Origin: Marasmius tenuissimus | Taxonomy: Eukaryota; Basidiomycota; Agaricomycetes; Agaricales; Marasmiaceae | DNA: 64,000 nt | Assembly: GCA_029532415.1 (NCBI GenBank) | Contig: JAQOTA010000043.1 | Location: forward strand, 1-64,000 | Direction of reading: 5' to 3' | Shown: positions 32,760-44,899 of the stretch, piece by piece | Layout of the letters: each line of letters opens with the position of its first letter | Numbering within the stretch: the first letter of the stretch is position 1 | Program-made: the position numbers and the translations under genes | The notes under the pieces: generated by a model | Databases searched by the model: none | What the model was told of the DNA's origin: nothing | Seen by the model: only the letters and a program-made list of their open reading frames with translations

Positions 32760-34325
32760 AGGAAATACTCGAGGAATAATGAAGAGATTGAGAAAGGTAG
32801 TGGTTGGTGTCGAACGCCTGGTGGTGTGAAATAGGGGCGTGATTTCCTGGTCTCGCCCACTCTCGGGGCTTTTGTCACCTCAACCGGCGAGGGGGCTGTG
32901 CTCACCCTTTCTTTCCTCAACGTTTACAACGGCTGATGACCTCGAGTTCAGGTCTCCCGGCCAATATCGTCTAACTTACCTCATCATTTTTTGCATTGGG
33001 TAAGCCTTCTCGTCCTCAAGCTTCGTCTCAGTTACCGTTCCATTATGTAACAGCAGAGCGTTGAGTTCGAGAACTCGGGACGCCGTCTGTGAAACCCATT
33101 TCATAGAAATATCGGGCCCTGAAACGTTGATGGTCGATTTCTGATTATAGCACACGTGAGGTACTTGTCAGGTGTGTTGAGCATAGTTCAATGCTCGTCA
33201 TAAACCCTCTGAGAGGCCTCCAAGACCCCTCGGAGCCCAAAATTTTGGTAGGTACAAAAAATTTCAATACTTATGTGAGACTTTGAATCAACGCGCATCT
33301 CAAATAACATTGGTCCCTTGGTCTCTGTACCTTTAGACATCTCAACATTTTTGCCTCGTACATCTTACTAGTCCACTGGTATTCAGCTGATAAACTTGTG
33401 ACTACCTCTCGGTCTCGCTTGTTTTCTACACTTATTTCCCATGGACTATAAACCCGACTTCTTTCGGCGCTCCAAATCATTCTGGTGCAAAAATCATGTT
33501 ACAAAGGGCTGAGATTTGACTGCGCGACTGACACCTCAGACTCGCTCTCACCATACAAAAGCTGGTCTAGAAAGGTGCCTTCACTGGGTGCAAGAGTCCA
33601 TAAGTTCCGGGAGAATGTAGGATTGATATGATAAGTTATGCGCGGAGGATTTGCCATGATTCTCGTGACAAATCCAAGACATATTCACATCAAATTTGGT
33701 TCATATCCAAAAGAAATCTGATATGAAATCCAGACCTGGCCTTTCTATCCCATTTTTGGTATCAAATATGTCTTTCCTTTGTCCCACCACTTATGGTGAG
33801 ATCTGCAAAAACTTACACAATCCCACACCCAGTATTTCTTCCCATAAGAGAAACTGGATAGATGTGTTTACTGGGTTTGGTCGAGCAACATGTGAGACGT
33901 TGATCAACCCATCCTCATCTCGCGCCCTAACATTCAACTCAAGGGGGCGGCGGGAGTGAAATTTCCTGTCCAGTTTAGGGGAGGGGGCCGAAGGCCCTTA
34001 AAATCTTTTTAAACCTACTGATTGACCCATAATCTCAGATCCCAAGGAGTCCCTGAGGCTCCTCGATACCGTATAGTAGTCTTCTTGCTGTGTTGAACAC
34101 TCAGTAGATAAACCCAATACACACAAGGCGCATTGTAGCTAGAGACAGACCACAAACACCACTATTGCCAGGGAAAAGTAGAATTAGATACTTATCCAAC
34201 AAAGGTTTCACGTGTACATACCATAAATAGAAGGAGGGGGGACGGGGGTTCCCCGACCTGAGCTTAAATGAAAATTTGACCTCGTTCACTTATTAAGAAA
34301 TTGATACCCTCCTGCTTCAAGTGTT
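32760..34325. other. gene-poor stretch
   Basis: No supported gene. GGCTGTGCTCA...TTTCCTC near 32,893 resembles 38,831-38,855, suggesting a dispersed repeat. GGGCCGAAGGCCC near 33,988 is a small hairpin. Confidence 0.4.
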
Positions 34326-34329
34326 ACTC

Positions 34330-35928
34330 CTAGTAGGTCCTGTCAATCTCAGTGGTGATTGATGTGTCGATATGGAGACTCCTAAAGTCGAGCTGCTCCC
34401 CACTCGCAACGAGTATACCCTGTTTGTTTGATTGTCGGCGGATGTGGAGAATAGCATGACTTGCAATAATTGAATGAATCACGCGTTCAAACCTATAAGC
34501 GGGTGAACACTAAACTTGAAAGCCCTAGGTAGCAAGAGACAATCTACTCACGAGGTGAGGAGATAAACTAGGTCCTGTGTTCACATACGGAAGTCAAAAC
34601 TGACCTGTCAAGTGTAATAGATCGAGAACGTACCGGATGGGTCGTGATAACGACAATGTTCATCAAGGAGCAAACTGAACAAACCGGTATATAGCTGTAA
34701 GTTTCGGTATGATGAGTGGGTTCGGGACTGACATGATAGGAAAATAAAGTATGTTATCCCTAGAAGTATCGAAATGAGTAAGATTCGGACAAAGCATGGA
34801 ATCATAATTCCGCAGCTGACCATCTTGATACATGGTCTTAATAACGCCGGCCTTTCCACCTCTGTGATCTAAAAAAGGTAAGTTATAGCGATATATTCAA
34901 TGAAGGAGTAACTTACAGGCTCTTGCAACTGGTATCATAATCAAAATAAAAGTGGCTATTACTCAATCAGTTCGACGGTCTAGTTCGATGAGTGAGCGAC
35001 ATTACCTGTATCATACACCGCCAACATCGTCCAGGCTAAATATATAAGATTGTTGCCTCCTGCTAAAAAACATCCTTGTCGGTTGGGAATTGGGAAGGGC
35101 GGGTCGGCGTCTGCATTTGTCAATCAGCGTGAGAAGACGCATCCAAGTTACGACTCACAAATAACCCCCTCCAGGAACCTTCCAAAGTAAAGGGCCGCGG
35201 GAGTGAAGCATCCTACGTAAAGTGCTCCTAGCCCAGCTGTAATGTACTTGCTTCGTGCCCAGACAGCCCAGACACGGAGGCTCATTAGAACTGGGAAACG
35301 GTAACGGGGCACGACAACATCAACAAGACGGCGGGAAGATTAGACTTCGAGTTAATTACCTTCCGAAAAAAGGACACCGATAAATCCCATCCCTAGTTGA
35401 AAAACCCAATCAACTCACGAACAGAAAAAAAAAACAAAGCACGAAGGGAGATGTACATGCAAGGACCTTGACTGTGAGCAAGCATGTTCCCGGATCGGTC
35501 AATGCTTGAACTTTTTTCCCCGATCAGCTTAGTTATCGTACCCAAAACGGTCGCCTTGGTGACTCACGATACATGAGGAGTCCGACGATGTCTATGAACG
35601 GGAGATATCGCTGGAATAGATAAAGTGCCTTCACCGCCGTCCAGGGAGACATCCAGATCAAGTGTATTTCCAAGTCCAGGTTGAGGAGTGTATCGTAGAC
35701 AACGAGCATGGCAGCGGAAGCTTGTTAAACCAAAATCATGATCAGTTATACTGCCAGGTACATCATGGAGGTCATCAGTGGACATACACTCGAACGACTA
35801 GCAGAATTCATCAATGATTAGTCGGACGATGAGAAGAATCGCTAAATAAAACGTACCGTAGACCACCGATGCTGAGATACGACATGAACCACAAGTTCCG
35901 ATATTGCTTGGAACTGCTCTGGAGACAT
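34330..35928 (-). CDS. DUF6533-like multi-pass membrane protein
   Basis: Thirteen minus-strand exons (35928-35857, 35797-35788, 35720-35568, 35510-35457, 35392-35360, 35290-35159, 35110-35006, 34955-34917, 34868-34821, 34759-34729, 34694-34634, 34574-34552, 34492-34330) give 307 aa with all phases closing. Residues about 29-78 carry the DUF6533 signature of basidiomycete membrane proteins: AAMLVVYDTLLNLDLEIHLIW, then PWTAVKALYLFQRYLPFIDI. Further helices follow (MGFIGVLFSEVLMSLRVWAV; LYVGCFTPAALYF; TFILIMIPVARA), then HRGGKAGVIKTMYQDG, the conserved pre-TM6 segment, then SLMNIVVITTHP, and VYLLTSFERVIHSIIASHAI running into the cytoplasmic tail. About seven TM helices in total. Function is unknown in the family; receptor-like topology is often assumed. 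Exon 2 is only 10 nt. Looks intact. Confidence 0.85.
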
Positions 35929-36019
35929 GGGAGCTGAAGGAGGAGGGGCAGTGATGATATGGAAGGCCTGTTATTGCAACAACACGTTCAACCTGAGGAC
36001 CTTTTATCTGCAACCTGCA

Positions 36020-37015
36020 ATATTCAATGATCCTCTTCCACGCTTGAGAAAAGCATAGACACAGGATCTCGAGTACAGCCTAGCTCCGATGTGGGATCAC
36101 TGGCAGCATCAGCGGGAGATGTTGATACTTACCTGCATCTTCCTCTTGTGTTCATCATTCAATATGAATCCAGAACCATTTGGTAGACTACCCCCGCACC
36201 CCTGAGGATCCAAGGCACCCTAGAGGGTAACTACGACGCCGTCAGTAGACATAGGACATTGCTTTCGGAAGAACATATATAAGTAGTGTTCAAACAGTAC
36301 TGTGAAGTAACACAGTAAAGAATTCCAGCGATTTGAGGACGTGACTATACAGCAGACAAGTCATCAAGATATCTACTGTGGCGCAATCACGTTCTGATAT
36401 CGTCCAGTATTGACAGAAACAGAGACGTTGATGAACGAGAAGGGCCTATTAAAATTCGACGATCAATCATTACCGAAGATCCACTTTGAGTAGACTCGGA
36501 ATTGAAGGATACCATATCCTGTGAGTCAAGGGTCATGGGCGACTCGTTACATTATTGATGGAGATTTATAAGGTTTAAGCCGCGATATGCCGGACATCTC
36601 AAACTCTGTTGGTAGTGACGAACGAACGAAAGGCCCAAGCAGCTCAAAGCAATTGACACAAAAGCGGGACGGGTAGACACAGAAGAGGTAGCAGTACCGA
36701 TGGAAGGACGCGGAGATATATCAGAGAACGCGTAGCATCGGACGTACCAGATGGTATGAATGTTTGATTCGAGACTTAGGGCTGACATTGGGATAATGTG
36801 GGGTCAGAATGCCTGGATCCGCCAACAGATAGGTAGAGTTACCTTTCCTAGTCTGCACGAATACTTTGAATAGCATGAAAAATGATACTTTACTTCCGCC
36901 GATGTTGGCAGATGGCGTCGGTGAGAAGATGTGAACATCTCATAAACAGCTAAGAGGATGCCAAGGTGCCCGTGCTGTAGTAGAATAGGATAGAAATCAG
37001 ATCGTGCCAATGTGA
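36020..37015 (-). other. possible remnant of a multi-pass membrane protein gene
   Basis: The minus strand has a start-like MARSDFYPILLQHGHLGILL with AVYEMFTSSHRRH, then a short exon-like piece and ILTPHYPNVSPKSRIKHSYH. Farther down are hydrophobic stretches in shifting frames. This resembles the middle of DUF6533-type proteins (TM plus VYKxxxxxR linker), but the order is incomplete and stops intervene. Treat as a fragment or misread. Confidence 0.25.
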
Positions 37016-37019
37016 AGGT

Positions 37020-37270
37020 TGATGAAATTGGGTGTTACGTGCGTTCCGGGGTTCTGCGTGACTGGAAGTAAATGAAGATGATCATAGGAGCGGTATTTTC
37101 GCTGGTCATGAGTGGCGTCGTCTCGTTTTAGTCACTGGTCGTGAGGTGAGCTACGTAACTGCTGCTAGCGGTGTAGTTGTTGGTTCAAGGGTTGACGGAA
37201 GTATCGCCACTCCCGAGCCAATTTCTGTTGTGCTGTCACAGAAGGAACAAGGAAACCGGATAGAGGTTGA
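37020..37270. other. spacer
   Basis: Nothing recognised. Confidence 0.3.
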
Positions 37271-37758
37271 GTAAAGGTTGGAGTCGCGGAAATAAAGGCT
37301 GACCAAAGGCCACGTCAAGGCCAGCTAAAGGGAGAGTAAAGACTAAAGTTCTAATGTACAAGCAGACTGAAGGCAAAATTATAATTTGCTCAAAATGCGC
37401 GGAAAGTAGCATCTCACTCAGAGTTCAGCAACATTATACCCAAATGATTTACAGGTCTCATCATCCTGTTTTCAAGAAGTCGTGTGCTGCGGTTAGCTGA
37501 CACCCTTACCTAAGTTTTTGCATGAGCTGGCGCGGAGAGCCGATAGTTGAGAGCGTTTGCCGTGGGTCCGTGGGATTTCGCCTTATCATGAGGACAAGCA
37601 CCTATGTCCCCCCCGCCTCTATCTAAAATGTACGAAAAAAGGTACGGCATATAGCGAAATAGTCCCTGTACTTACACTAAAAGTCGGGTAAAGGCAGAGT
37701 AAAGGTAGGTAAAGGCTGCGGCCTTTAGCGCAGCCTTTAATTTCTCACGCCCCTTTAC
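37271..37758. mobile_element. TAAAGG-rich MITE-like element, about 488 bp
   Basis: The left end (GTAAAGG...GGAAATAAAGGCTGACCAAA) and the complement of the right end (GTAAAGG...GAAATTAAAGGCTGCGCTAA) match over about 45 bp as terminal inverted repeats. Further TAAAGG words cluster just inside both ends. The right arm contains a perfect 10-bp-arm hairpin (AAAGGCTGCG / CGCAGCCTTT). No coding capacity. The target-site duplication is not certain. Confidence 0.65.
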
Positions 37759-37764
37759 GTGGTT

Positions 37765-40640
37765 CAGTTGCTCTCGAGTTTCCGGTAGTCTTGGATGTTA
37801 CCTTGCTCGCATCTAGCACAGTAGATATACTACTAAGACGAAAAAGACCTCAGGTATGTATCACCTTTAGAGTCTCGGTATCACTAAGCATCAACCCCAT
37901 AGAAACTACTCCGAGATCCTCAAGGCCAAGTCTCTTCCGAGGATGATGCGAGCTAAAGCTAACAGCGCTGAAGCTTCAACCTGAAGGTCTCCGTCGAGAA
38001 TAAGAGAGATAAAATACAAATTATTGCCATGGCTGTATGTCAAGTAAAGGAAGAGCGAACCGTGGCGGACTGAGGGTCGCACTTATTATTAGGTCAGAAG
38101 AAAGCCACGTGGTTGATGATACCATCTTGAACCCCTCACACCAAAAACACCAAGTTGTCCTCTGAGCAGACAGGTGGCCGGAAAGAAACCCGGTGACAGC
38201 AGTGATCGGTAGATCAGATGGCTGCCCAAATTGATAATGTGTCCGAAATTCATATATTTGTACAAGTCTTGGAAATATCTGTGTACATATCAGTACCACT
38301 GATAGATGGCCAGACCAATTTTCTATCGGAACGGGCAAAAAGAGAACAAAAACGTACCATTTCTGTACAGCTATCCCATGACCTATCTGTTTACCCAGAA
38401 AGATGCCTTAAAAGGGTACTTGTCAGCGCTCCAGGCATGTGTGCAAATGTGTGCTGGAAAGATGATATATCCCGGAGATTTCCACGATCCGGACCGACAT
38501 CTGTACACGCGTAGGAACTCCGGATCTCCTTCCTTCCTGGGTACCTTTCGGCCGTACCGAAAGATCATCTTTCTGGATGGCCCAATACACCTTTTTTTGT
38601 TCTTCTTTCGGTAGCACAACTCCAAGATAAATCCGTAAGCATATCATACTTAGTGAAACACGACCAAATAGAAGATAAGTTTGTACCATTTTCTAGGTAT
38701 ATGATATATAAATAATCTGTACTACACTACGGACTCCGAATAGGTGTTATTTTTGGCCCTTTATCCGTTTACCTGTCCGCTCATGGGAAAGATTGGTGTA
38801 CCTGGCGTGCCTCGACTGCCAGCTCCCGTGGGGCTGTGCTCAGCTCTTCTTTCCTCGACGCCCACTACGACTTCAGTCCAGCCCTCCCTTCTCCCAGGCC
38901 AATGGCCATTGTCGTTTATTCCATTCTTTTCGTCATTTACCAACATCCGGTCATCCTGGAACTTGCTGTCGCGCTATTCAAGCAAGGATAACAACGAACG
39001 CCGTTGCGAGTGCCTGTAAAACCTATCAAACATCCAACAAATAGTCATTTGGGCACTGCTCAGCGCGCTTTAAGCTTCAGCTTCATACTCCACCTATTTC
39101 CTCCCCAGTTACCGTGAATATTCGAACGAACGGAGATCTCTGCAGAAGTGAAGTTGTCTTTTGTCCTAACAAACTGTCGCACTATTCTCAATCTTCGTGA
39201 ATTTTTGAATCTCAGAAACGACCACCCCCATAATTGAGGCTCAATCCTCTGCTTCCGAAGCATGTAGCTTGGGCATTCTAGAATAACCAAGATTTGAGGG
39301 TGTATGGCTAGTCCAAGAGGGTGGCATGGGTTGCAGGAAGATAAATAAGCGACGGATTACAATGGGTACGCTTTATTTTTACCGACCGCGGAAAGTGAGG
39401 GTGATCTTTTTTCAGTCGGCGGCCGAGCCTGCACAACGAGATCATGCAACTTCCAGACACTGAACGTCTATACGTTCGTTTGATCACAACCCCCAACCTG
39501 GTTGTCCTTGCCACCCGAGCCCGCATTGAACAACCCCTCCCTAAAAATGTTTTTCTTAAACGCTTTCCGTACTCCTTATTCTGGTCGTCTAAGTTAACCC
39601 TTCGGGCGTTCGTGGACGTGTTATGTGAGTCACAATTAGGAGAGGCTCCGGGCTCAATCCCAGTCAGGTGCGAAAGCTGAACCCAAGCATTTCCTCTTGG
39701 AATTTCGCAGTTTCCTGTGGATAACGACTGACTTCGCCTTCGACGATGATGATTACTGCGTTGTACATATTTTATCAGTGACTACCCCCGAGAGTCAAGA
39801 CTCAAGCCCACCTGATCTCACTCACCCGCGAAGTCCGTTGTTGCTTTACAGCTTTGTGAACATTGTCGGTCAACAGCTTTATCAAGGATGAGGACTATCA
39901 ATCCACAGCTTTCTGAATGCTTTCTGACGCTGACTGATTTTTGGTAGTTTGAACGGCCCGATCACGGGGAGAAGGGAGTAACGGAAGCAATAGCAGCGTG
40001 AGTGCTCGAGTGTCATTCCGAAGCTCGTCTGCTGCGCAATGTGGACTATTTTTAGCTGTGATCACTGAACAATTTTCGCAAATCATGAGATTGCAGTAGT
40101 CTAAGCTTCTGCTCGTCTCTCCTGCTAAACCCTCGTATCCGATAAGTTCCTCGTTCAACATGCCTCGCACGTCCAGTGTTGACTTTCCGGTGACCGGGCC
40201 TCAATCAGGGCCGGGGGCGCGGGTGTCGAAATCCCGCTTTGTCCCAATGAGGTCATGATCCCCTAATCTGCCGACGGCGGCGATCCTACGGCAAAAGACG
40301 TAATCAGGAATTATATCGCTCATTCGGGAATTCGAACTCTCACCTGAACTCCCATCTGCTTGACGCTTCCTTTCCTCTCTCCCTCCCCCCATTCGTGAAT
40401 GCTACTGTGAGGTATGCAAGTGAGGTACGTCAATTATCTAGGTTCTATCCCTTGGAAATATAGCTGATGAACGGTAAAGATAGTCACGATACCAACAAGT
40501 AGGGAGAAATTGAATACGAATACACGACAACGACGGAAAGGAACCGATATTGACGACAACGAGCACGATTTACGAGCAGAAAGAAACTAGTGGGAAGAGA
40601 ACGACAACTTCAACGATAACCAACTCTTTGAAATCAACAA
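37765..40640. other. gene-poor stretch with repeat traces
   Basis: No supported gene. A partly protein-like open frame at 39,444-39,680 (+) has no domain. Near 40,325-40,385 (-) a B-box-like GAGAGTTCGAATTCCCG may be another tRNA-derived repeat head. 38,831-38,855 matches 32,893. Confidence 0.4.
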
Positions 40641-40643
40641 ATC

Positions 40644-42841
40644 ATGTCATTACCGTCACCGTTCTCGCAGCCGTTGCCGTCAACAACGACGCCAACGCAG
40701 ACAGATAGCCCGAATAGGGGAGGAGATAGAGGAGGAGATCCAATGTTTGGGAATACGAGTGCTTCGCTGTATTGTAAGTCGTTATTTCGTGTGAAATTCG
40801 AACCTTTTTCTCCATCTATGGATCGGATTACTCCTGTTTCTTCTTCTCTATCAATGGCACGCCGGTACGGTGAACTTCCTCGTGGTGCCATATGGTTTTC
40901 CGCGCCTTGTTCATCTACGCTATTCCCTATCTTCCGGTGTCATATGGCGCCTCTGAAGCCAGCAGGCTATTGTTGAATGGTAGCCGTATGGCTGACGTCG
41001 GGACAGGTTTCCGTGTTCTCCGTTTTATGTTTCACTTTCTATGTCCGTAATGGTGTCGCATACGTAATCGGATGTTGTGGTCGTCTTTTGGTGGCCCAAA
41101 GGAGCAGCCCTGCTACTTTGTGGGTTTCCGAGTCGTCGTGGGCTCTCATTTCGACCTCTGAGGGCTCAAGATGTTTTCTCTCGCGAGCTTTTCATCTTTT
41201 ACCGAGCGCTTGTCACAAATGACCTTGTTTTTTTCGTCATGCTCTCACAGAGCTATATCGTTGACTACCGAGGTTCTCATGACGATGACCTCAGTCCCTC
41301 CCAACTCTTTTATTCGGGTGCTCCACGATTCTCTTTCACTAGTTGCTGGCGGCCCTCTCACGTTCATGATTCTATTCCCTTGCTTTCTTCCCTCGTTTGC
41401 TAGAACACCTCACTAATCTATGCTTTTCGACTCGCAGTATACACTTTTTTAGCAACACTAATCCTCCTCCTAGGCGTCTCAGGCGCCATTGTTGCCCGTT
41501 CGATGGTGTTGCGTCGACGACACCGGAGAATGGTAGAGGAAGCTATACGGAATGGGACATACGTTCCTCCTGTCCAAGGGCCTTGGGTCATGGGTAGAAG
41601 GAGAGGCGGTGGAGGGCAAGTGGACTTCGGGAAGAAGCCTGTTATGTGGGAGGCTTGGTTGGGTGGGGGGTATGTGGATGCGAGGGAGGAGGAACAGCAT
41701 TTGGGCGTGGATGCGGGAGGTCCGCTTGAGAGGGCTGTTACTACTGATGCGAAGTGGCAGGGAATTATGGTGAGTATGCGTTCGTTCTGTCGTTCTCATC
41801 GGTTATTTGCCTCGCTGTGTCCTTTTTTAAGTGGTCTTTCCCGTTTCATCCTCGTGCTGGTATCTGGCCGTTTGAGGTTATGTTCGGCTACACTTTCCCT
41901 GACCTACAGTTTCGTTCCTCGATGGTTTAACCGGCCCATATCCAATGCTGCACGTTTCAAAGGAACGTTGATTCCCATACTCGTGCTGTGCCTGTTTGAG
42001 GTTCCAGCTCGGGCGAACGCAATGTACGCTGTGGTCTGCAATGACCCCTTCCCAATTGCTCACGAGCGTTCATCTTGAGTTCCCCCCCCCCCTTCACTTC
42101 CGTGCCTTTTCTTCACGCACTTTCACTTCGAGCGTTCGCTGAACCGTTTTCTTTATCTCTCAGCCAATGTCCCTCCAACTCCTCAAACACCCCGTATACG
42201 TTAACCCAAGCAATCCCAACAACTCCTCCGCCGGTAACTCCTCCGCCAACCTCAACAACGACAATAGCATCGCAAATCATTCATCAACCTCTCTCCCCAC
42301 CGCCGATGACACGAGCTCCCCGGGTGGTTTTCTCGGTCGTATGCGATCGACCTTTGGATGGAGATCTGGCTCGCGTTCTACTCCGCCTTCGCCCTCGATA
42401 CCGAACTTACCTCCGTCTACCCCTCCCGATATCAGAGGACCAGGAGTAGGAATTGTACCTCCTTGGGCAAGACTCTCAGAACCGGCATTTCGGTATTCAT
42501 ATCCCCAGCCTGCACCACAGGAAGAGTTGCCTCCTCAGACGCTACCTTCACCCCCGACTAATTCGAGTGAGAAGATGGAAAGTCCGGCGAAAGTGAGGGT
42601 GTCAGTGATGATTGCAATGCCTACTCGGCATCCGGTTGTTCCGTCCAGGAAGGAGGTTCAAGAGGCTGAGCCGGCTGTGGTAGTGGAGGAGGAACTGCCG
42701 CATCTGGAGGTTGGGAGTGTGGAGGTTGATGTTGATGTTGATGTTGAAGAGGCTAGGGTGACGCAGGAGGAGAAGGAGGCTGAGAGTACGGCCGATGTGA
42801 AGGGGAAGAGGAGTATGGGTGGGGCGGAGGCGGAGGTGTAA
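40644..42841 (+). CDS. single-pass membrane protein with basic juxtamembrane region
   Basis: Exons 40644-40773, 41438-41769 and 42164-42841 give 379 aa. Residues 1-43 are a Pro/Thr/Ser-rich, signal-less N-terminus. One TM helix follows (LYTFLATLILLLGVSGAIVA, about 44-64), then SMVLRRRHRRMVEEAIRNGT and YVPPVQGP. The C-terminal half is low-complexity: Asn/Ser-rich, Pro-rich, then a Val-Asp repeat (VEVDVDVDVEE) and a Lys/Glu tail. The LRRRHRRMVEEAIRNGT block looks conserved-protein-like, but I cannot name a family. The introns are unusually long for this window (664 and 394 nt), so an additional exon inside intron 1 cannot be excluded. The start is supported by an in-frame ATG with no better upstream alternative. 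Confidence 0.72.
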
Positions 42842-42849
42842 TCTCGCGC

Positions 42850-43935
42850 CTTGTTCTTGTTTTTTTTTTCGATGACTTGTTATTCACTACTTACCCAAAA
42901 CCGAAACCGATGAATCAGGGTCCAGTGTAGGTCTCGGGGTCGGGTGTGGGGGCACTTAGAACTTCCACTACCCAAGTGGTATGTATGTGTCACTGAAAAA
43001 CGCGAGGTGAGGAACAACCAAAGGTCACCCTCATAGCTCTCTGGTTTTCACTCACGCCAGTCCCATCAAGTGCTGCGAAATCCATTAATTCACAGCGTTT
43101 ACTGCAACTGCTTGTGCATGCCACCTTGTACTCATGGATAATGGCCTCCAAGCTAAGACCTCGCGGAGGAAGAGCTTTCGCGAGTATTACTGGGCAAATG
43201 GGAAGGACCAGAAGACTTAGTCACCTCTCGGTTAGTCGAACAACCATAGTTGAAGGACATGAATCTGGCAGAACGGTCGGCTGAAGGTCACGGGCGTCGA
43301 TGAGAAAGCCAAGTTAGTTCGTGGTGAAGCGAGATCCCATCCCAAAAGAACCTCATAGCAATGAGTTACAGTCCAGCTATGCGTAGAACCACACCGACGT
43401 TCAAATTCGAAAGTAGTCCTCGAGTCTCCGGTCAGGCTACACGTTTCAAATGTGTCGGAAACAAGGCGGTGGGTGACGCGCTGATCGAGCATGATCATCC
43501 CTTCGATTCGTCGAGGATAGCGTGACAAGTTATTGACGAAATTGACTCTGAAGTTGAGACTGTTTGACAGCAGGTTCTTCAGGGACGAGTAGACCCATGA
43601 AGTGGAACGATCAACGAATTAGCTATCGATTGATATATCCTGTGAGTCTTCGGCTAGCACATATCCCTCGGAATGAAGCGATACAGTTTACACGTACATC
43701 GGCGACACCTGTATGGAAATAAAAGGGTCGAGAAGAACTGGTTGCACGAACAGTGTCGCCCCGACCAAGTACCTGAATTAGAGACTTGTTCTATAAGTAG
43801 TGTGCTCGGCAGTGCCGAACGCTGGTGGCTCTACGTATTCATTATGTATGTTGCGAATTTGCTTCCACACGAAAGTGGCACCATTAAATGGGTACGGTTT
43901 GGGGGATTTTGAAACCACCTGAAAAAAAGACAACA
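42850..43935. other. gene-free stretch
   Basis: No supported gene; 3' flank of the preceding gene and nothing recognisable after it. Confidence 0.4.
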
Positions 43936-43959
43936 TACAAATAAAACTTAAGGGAGGGA

Positions 43960-44504
43960 GAGGCAAAATACTGCTCCGGTGCCCTCCTTTCTCAAGATAA
44001 CTCTGGGCGTTGTCCCCTCCATGATCATCACTCTCGTACTCATCTTTGCCTACCTCTGTCACTATCACCACCGACATCGTCGACAAGTCGAAACCAGCGC
44101 TACGTTGGACAGAAATATGAGATAATCATCCGCTCGTAGATCGACCGAAAACGCAGGCGTGGCTGAGGCCGAAGTACATCCACTCGAACCAAACACCCCT
44201 TCGCTCACACTCTTCTTGTATCTCCCGTTTCCCTCGACTTTCAGAAGCGTTAGTACACAATCCCACGGCCCCGGTGCGAACATTAACTGGATCATCTCCC
44301 ATCTCCCGAGCATCCTATCAGCATGACATGAATACTAGTCTTGCTCTTACGATCACATCGAAATTACCATCGCGATTTTCTGTCCAACCCGCTGATACCG
44401 CTGATACCCAGAAAACTGACTGGTCGCCTTCCCTTTCAGCTCCATTCAACTCGAGTCAAAGCTTAGTAGATATCCTCTCACCACCCACGCCTTTATACCT
44501 GTGA
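43960..44504 (+). pseudogene. TM-containing gene fragment
   Basis: The plus strand reads VPSFLKITLGVVPSMIITLV followed by LIFAYLCHYHHRHRRQ, a clear TM plus basic stop-transfer, then a TAA near 44,120. The same frame continues after that stop with STENAGVAEAEVHPLEPNTP. A second frame stays open to 44,504. No upstream ectodomain exons could be joined. Probably a degraded type I membrane protein, or a gene whose splice sites I missed. Confidence 0.35.
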
Positions 44505-44899
44505 TCTGAGCGAACCCTCAAACAAATGACGCCGGACGTACCCGTAGACCAGGGAAATTCATTGAAGATTAGCCGCTAGAAGGGCCTGGCAACGGATAAT
44601 CATTATCAGTAATACCTTGGGCGTTCGGTTTGTTCTGGTAGAATCGTAAGGCTCTCCTTATCGGGCCAGCCCTAAAGAGCTAGAATTGAGAGTCCTTAGA
44701 ACACTGGTACAAGATAGAAGACTACAGTACGATGCTTATCGTAACAGCAACATAGGATGAATAGTTTTCAGATTGGGGGACGGGCGGGCAAAAAATTCAG
44801 GAGAATGACCTACACGAGTCTGAATGAGTGAAAGTACCTCGTACACCGAACGGCAAAGGAGGATACGTACAGAACTTTGAACAAGGATTGCAATGCAAA

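Noticed and set aside
38218..38689. Overlapping open frames on both strands
   Set aside because: No domain, no splice logic; possible transposon relic but no supporting motif.
39595..39690. tRNA-like sequence with CGGGCTCAATCCCAG
   Set aside because: No matching acceptor or D arm; kept only as a possible repeat trace.
41503..42078. 191-aa continuous plus-strand frame
   Set aside because: Reads through the GTGAGT donor at 41,770 into intron; the spliced 379-aa model has a better C-terminus.
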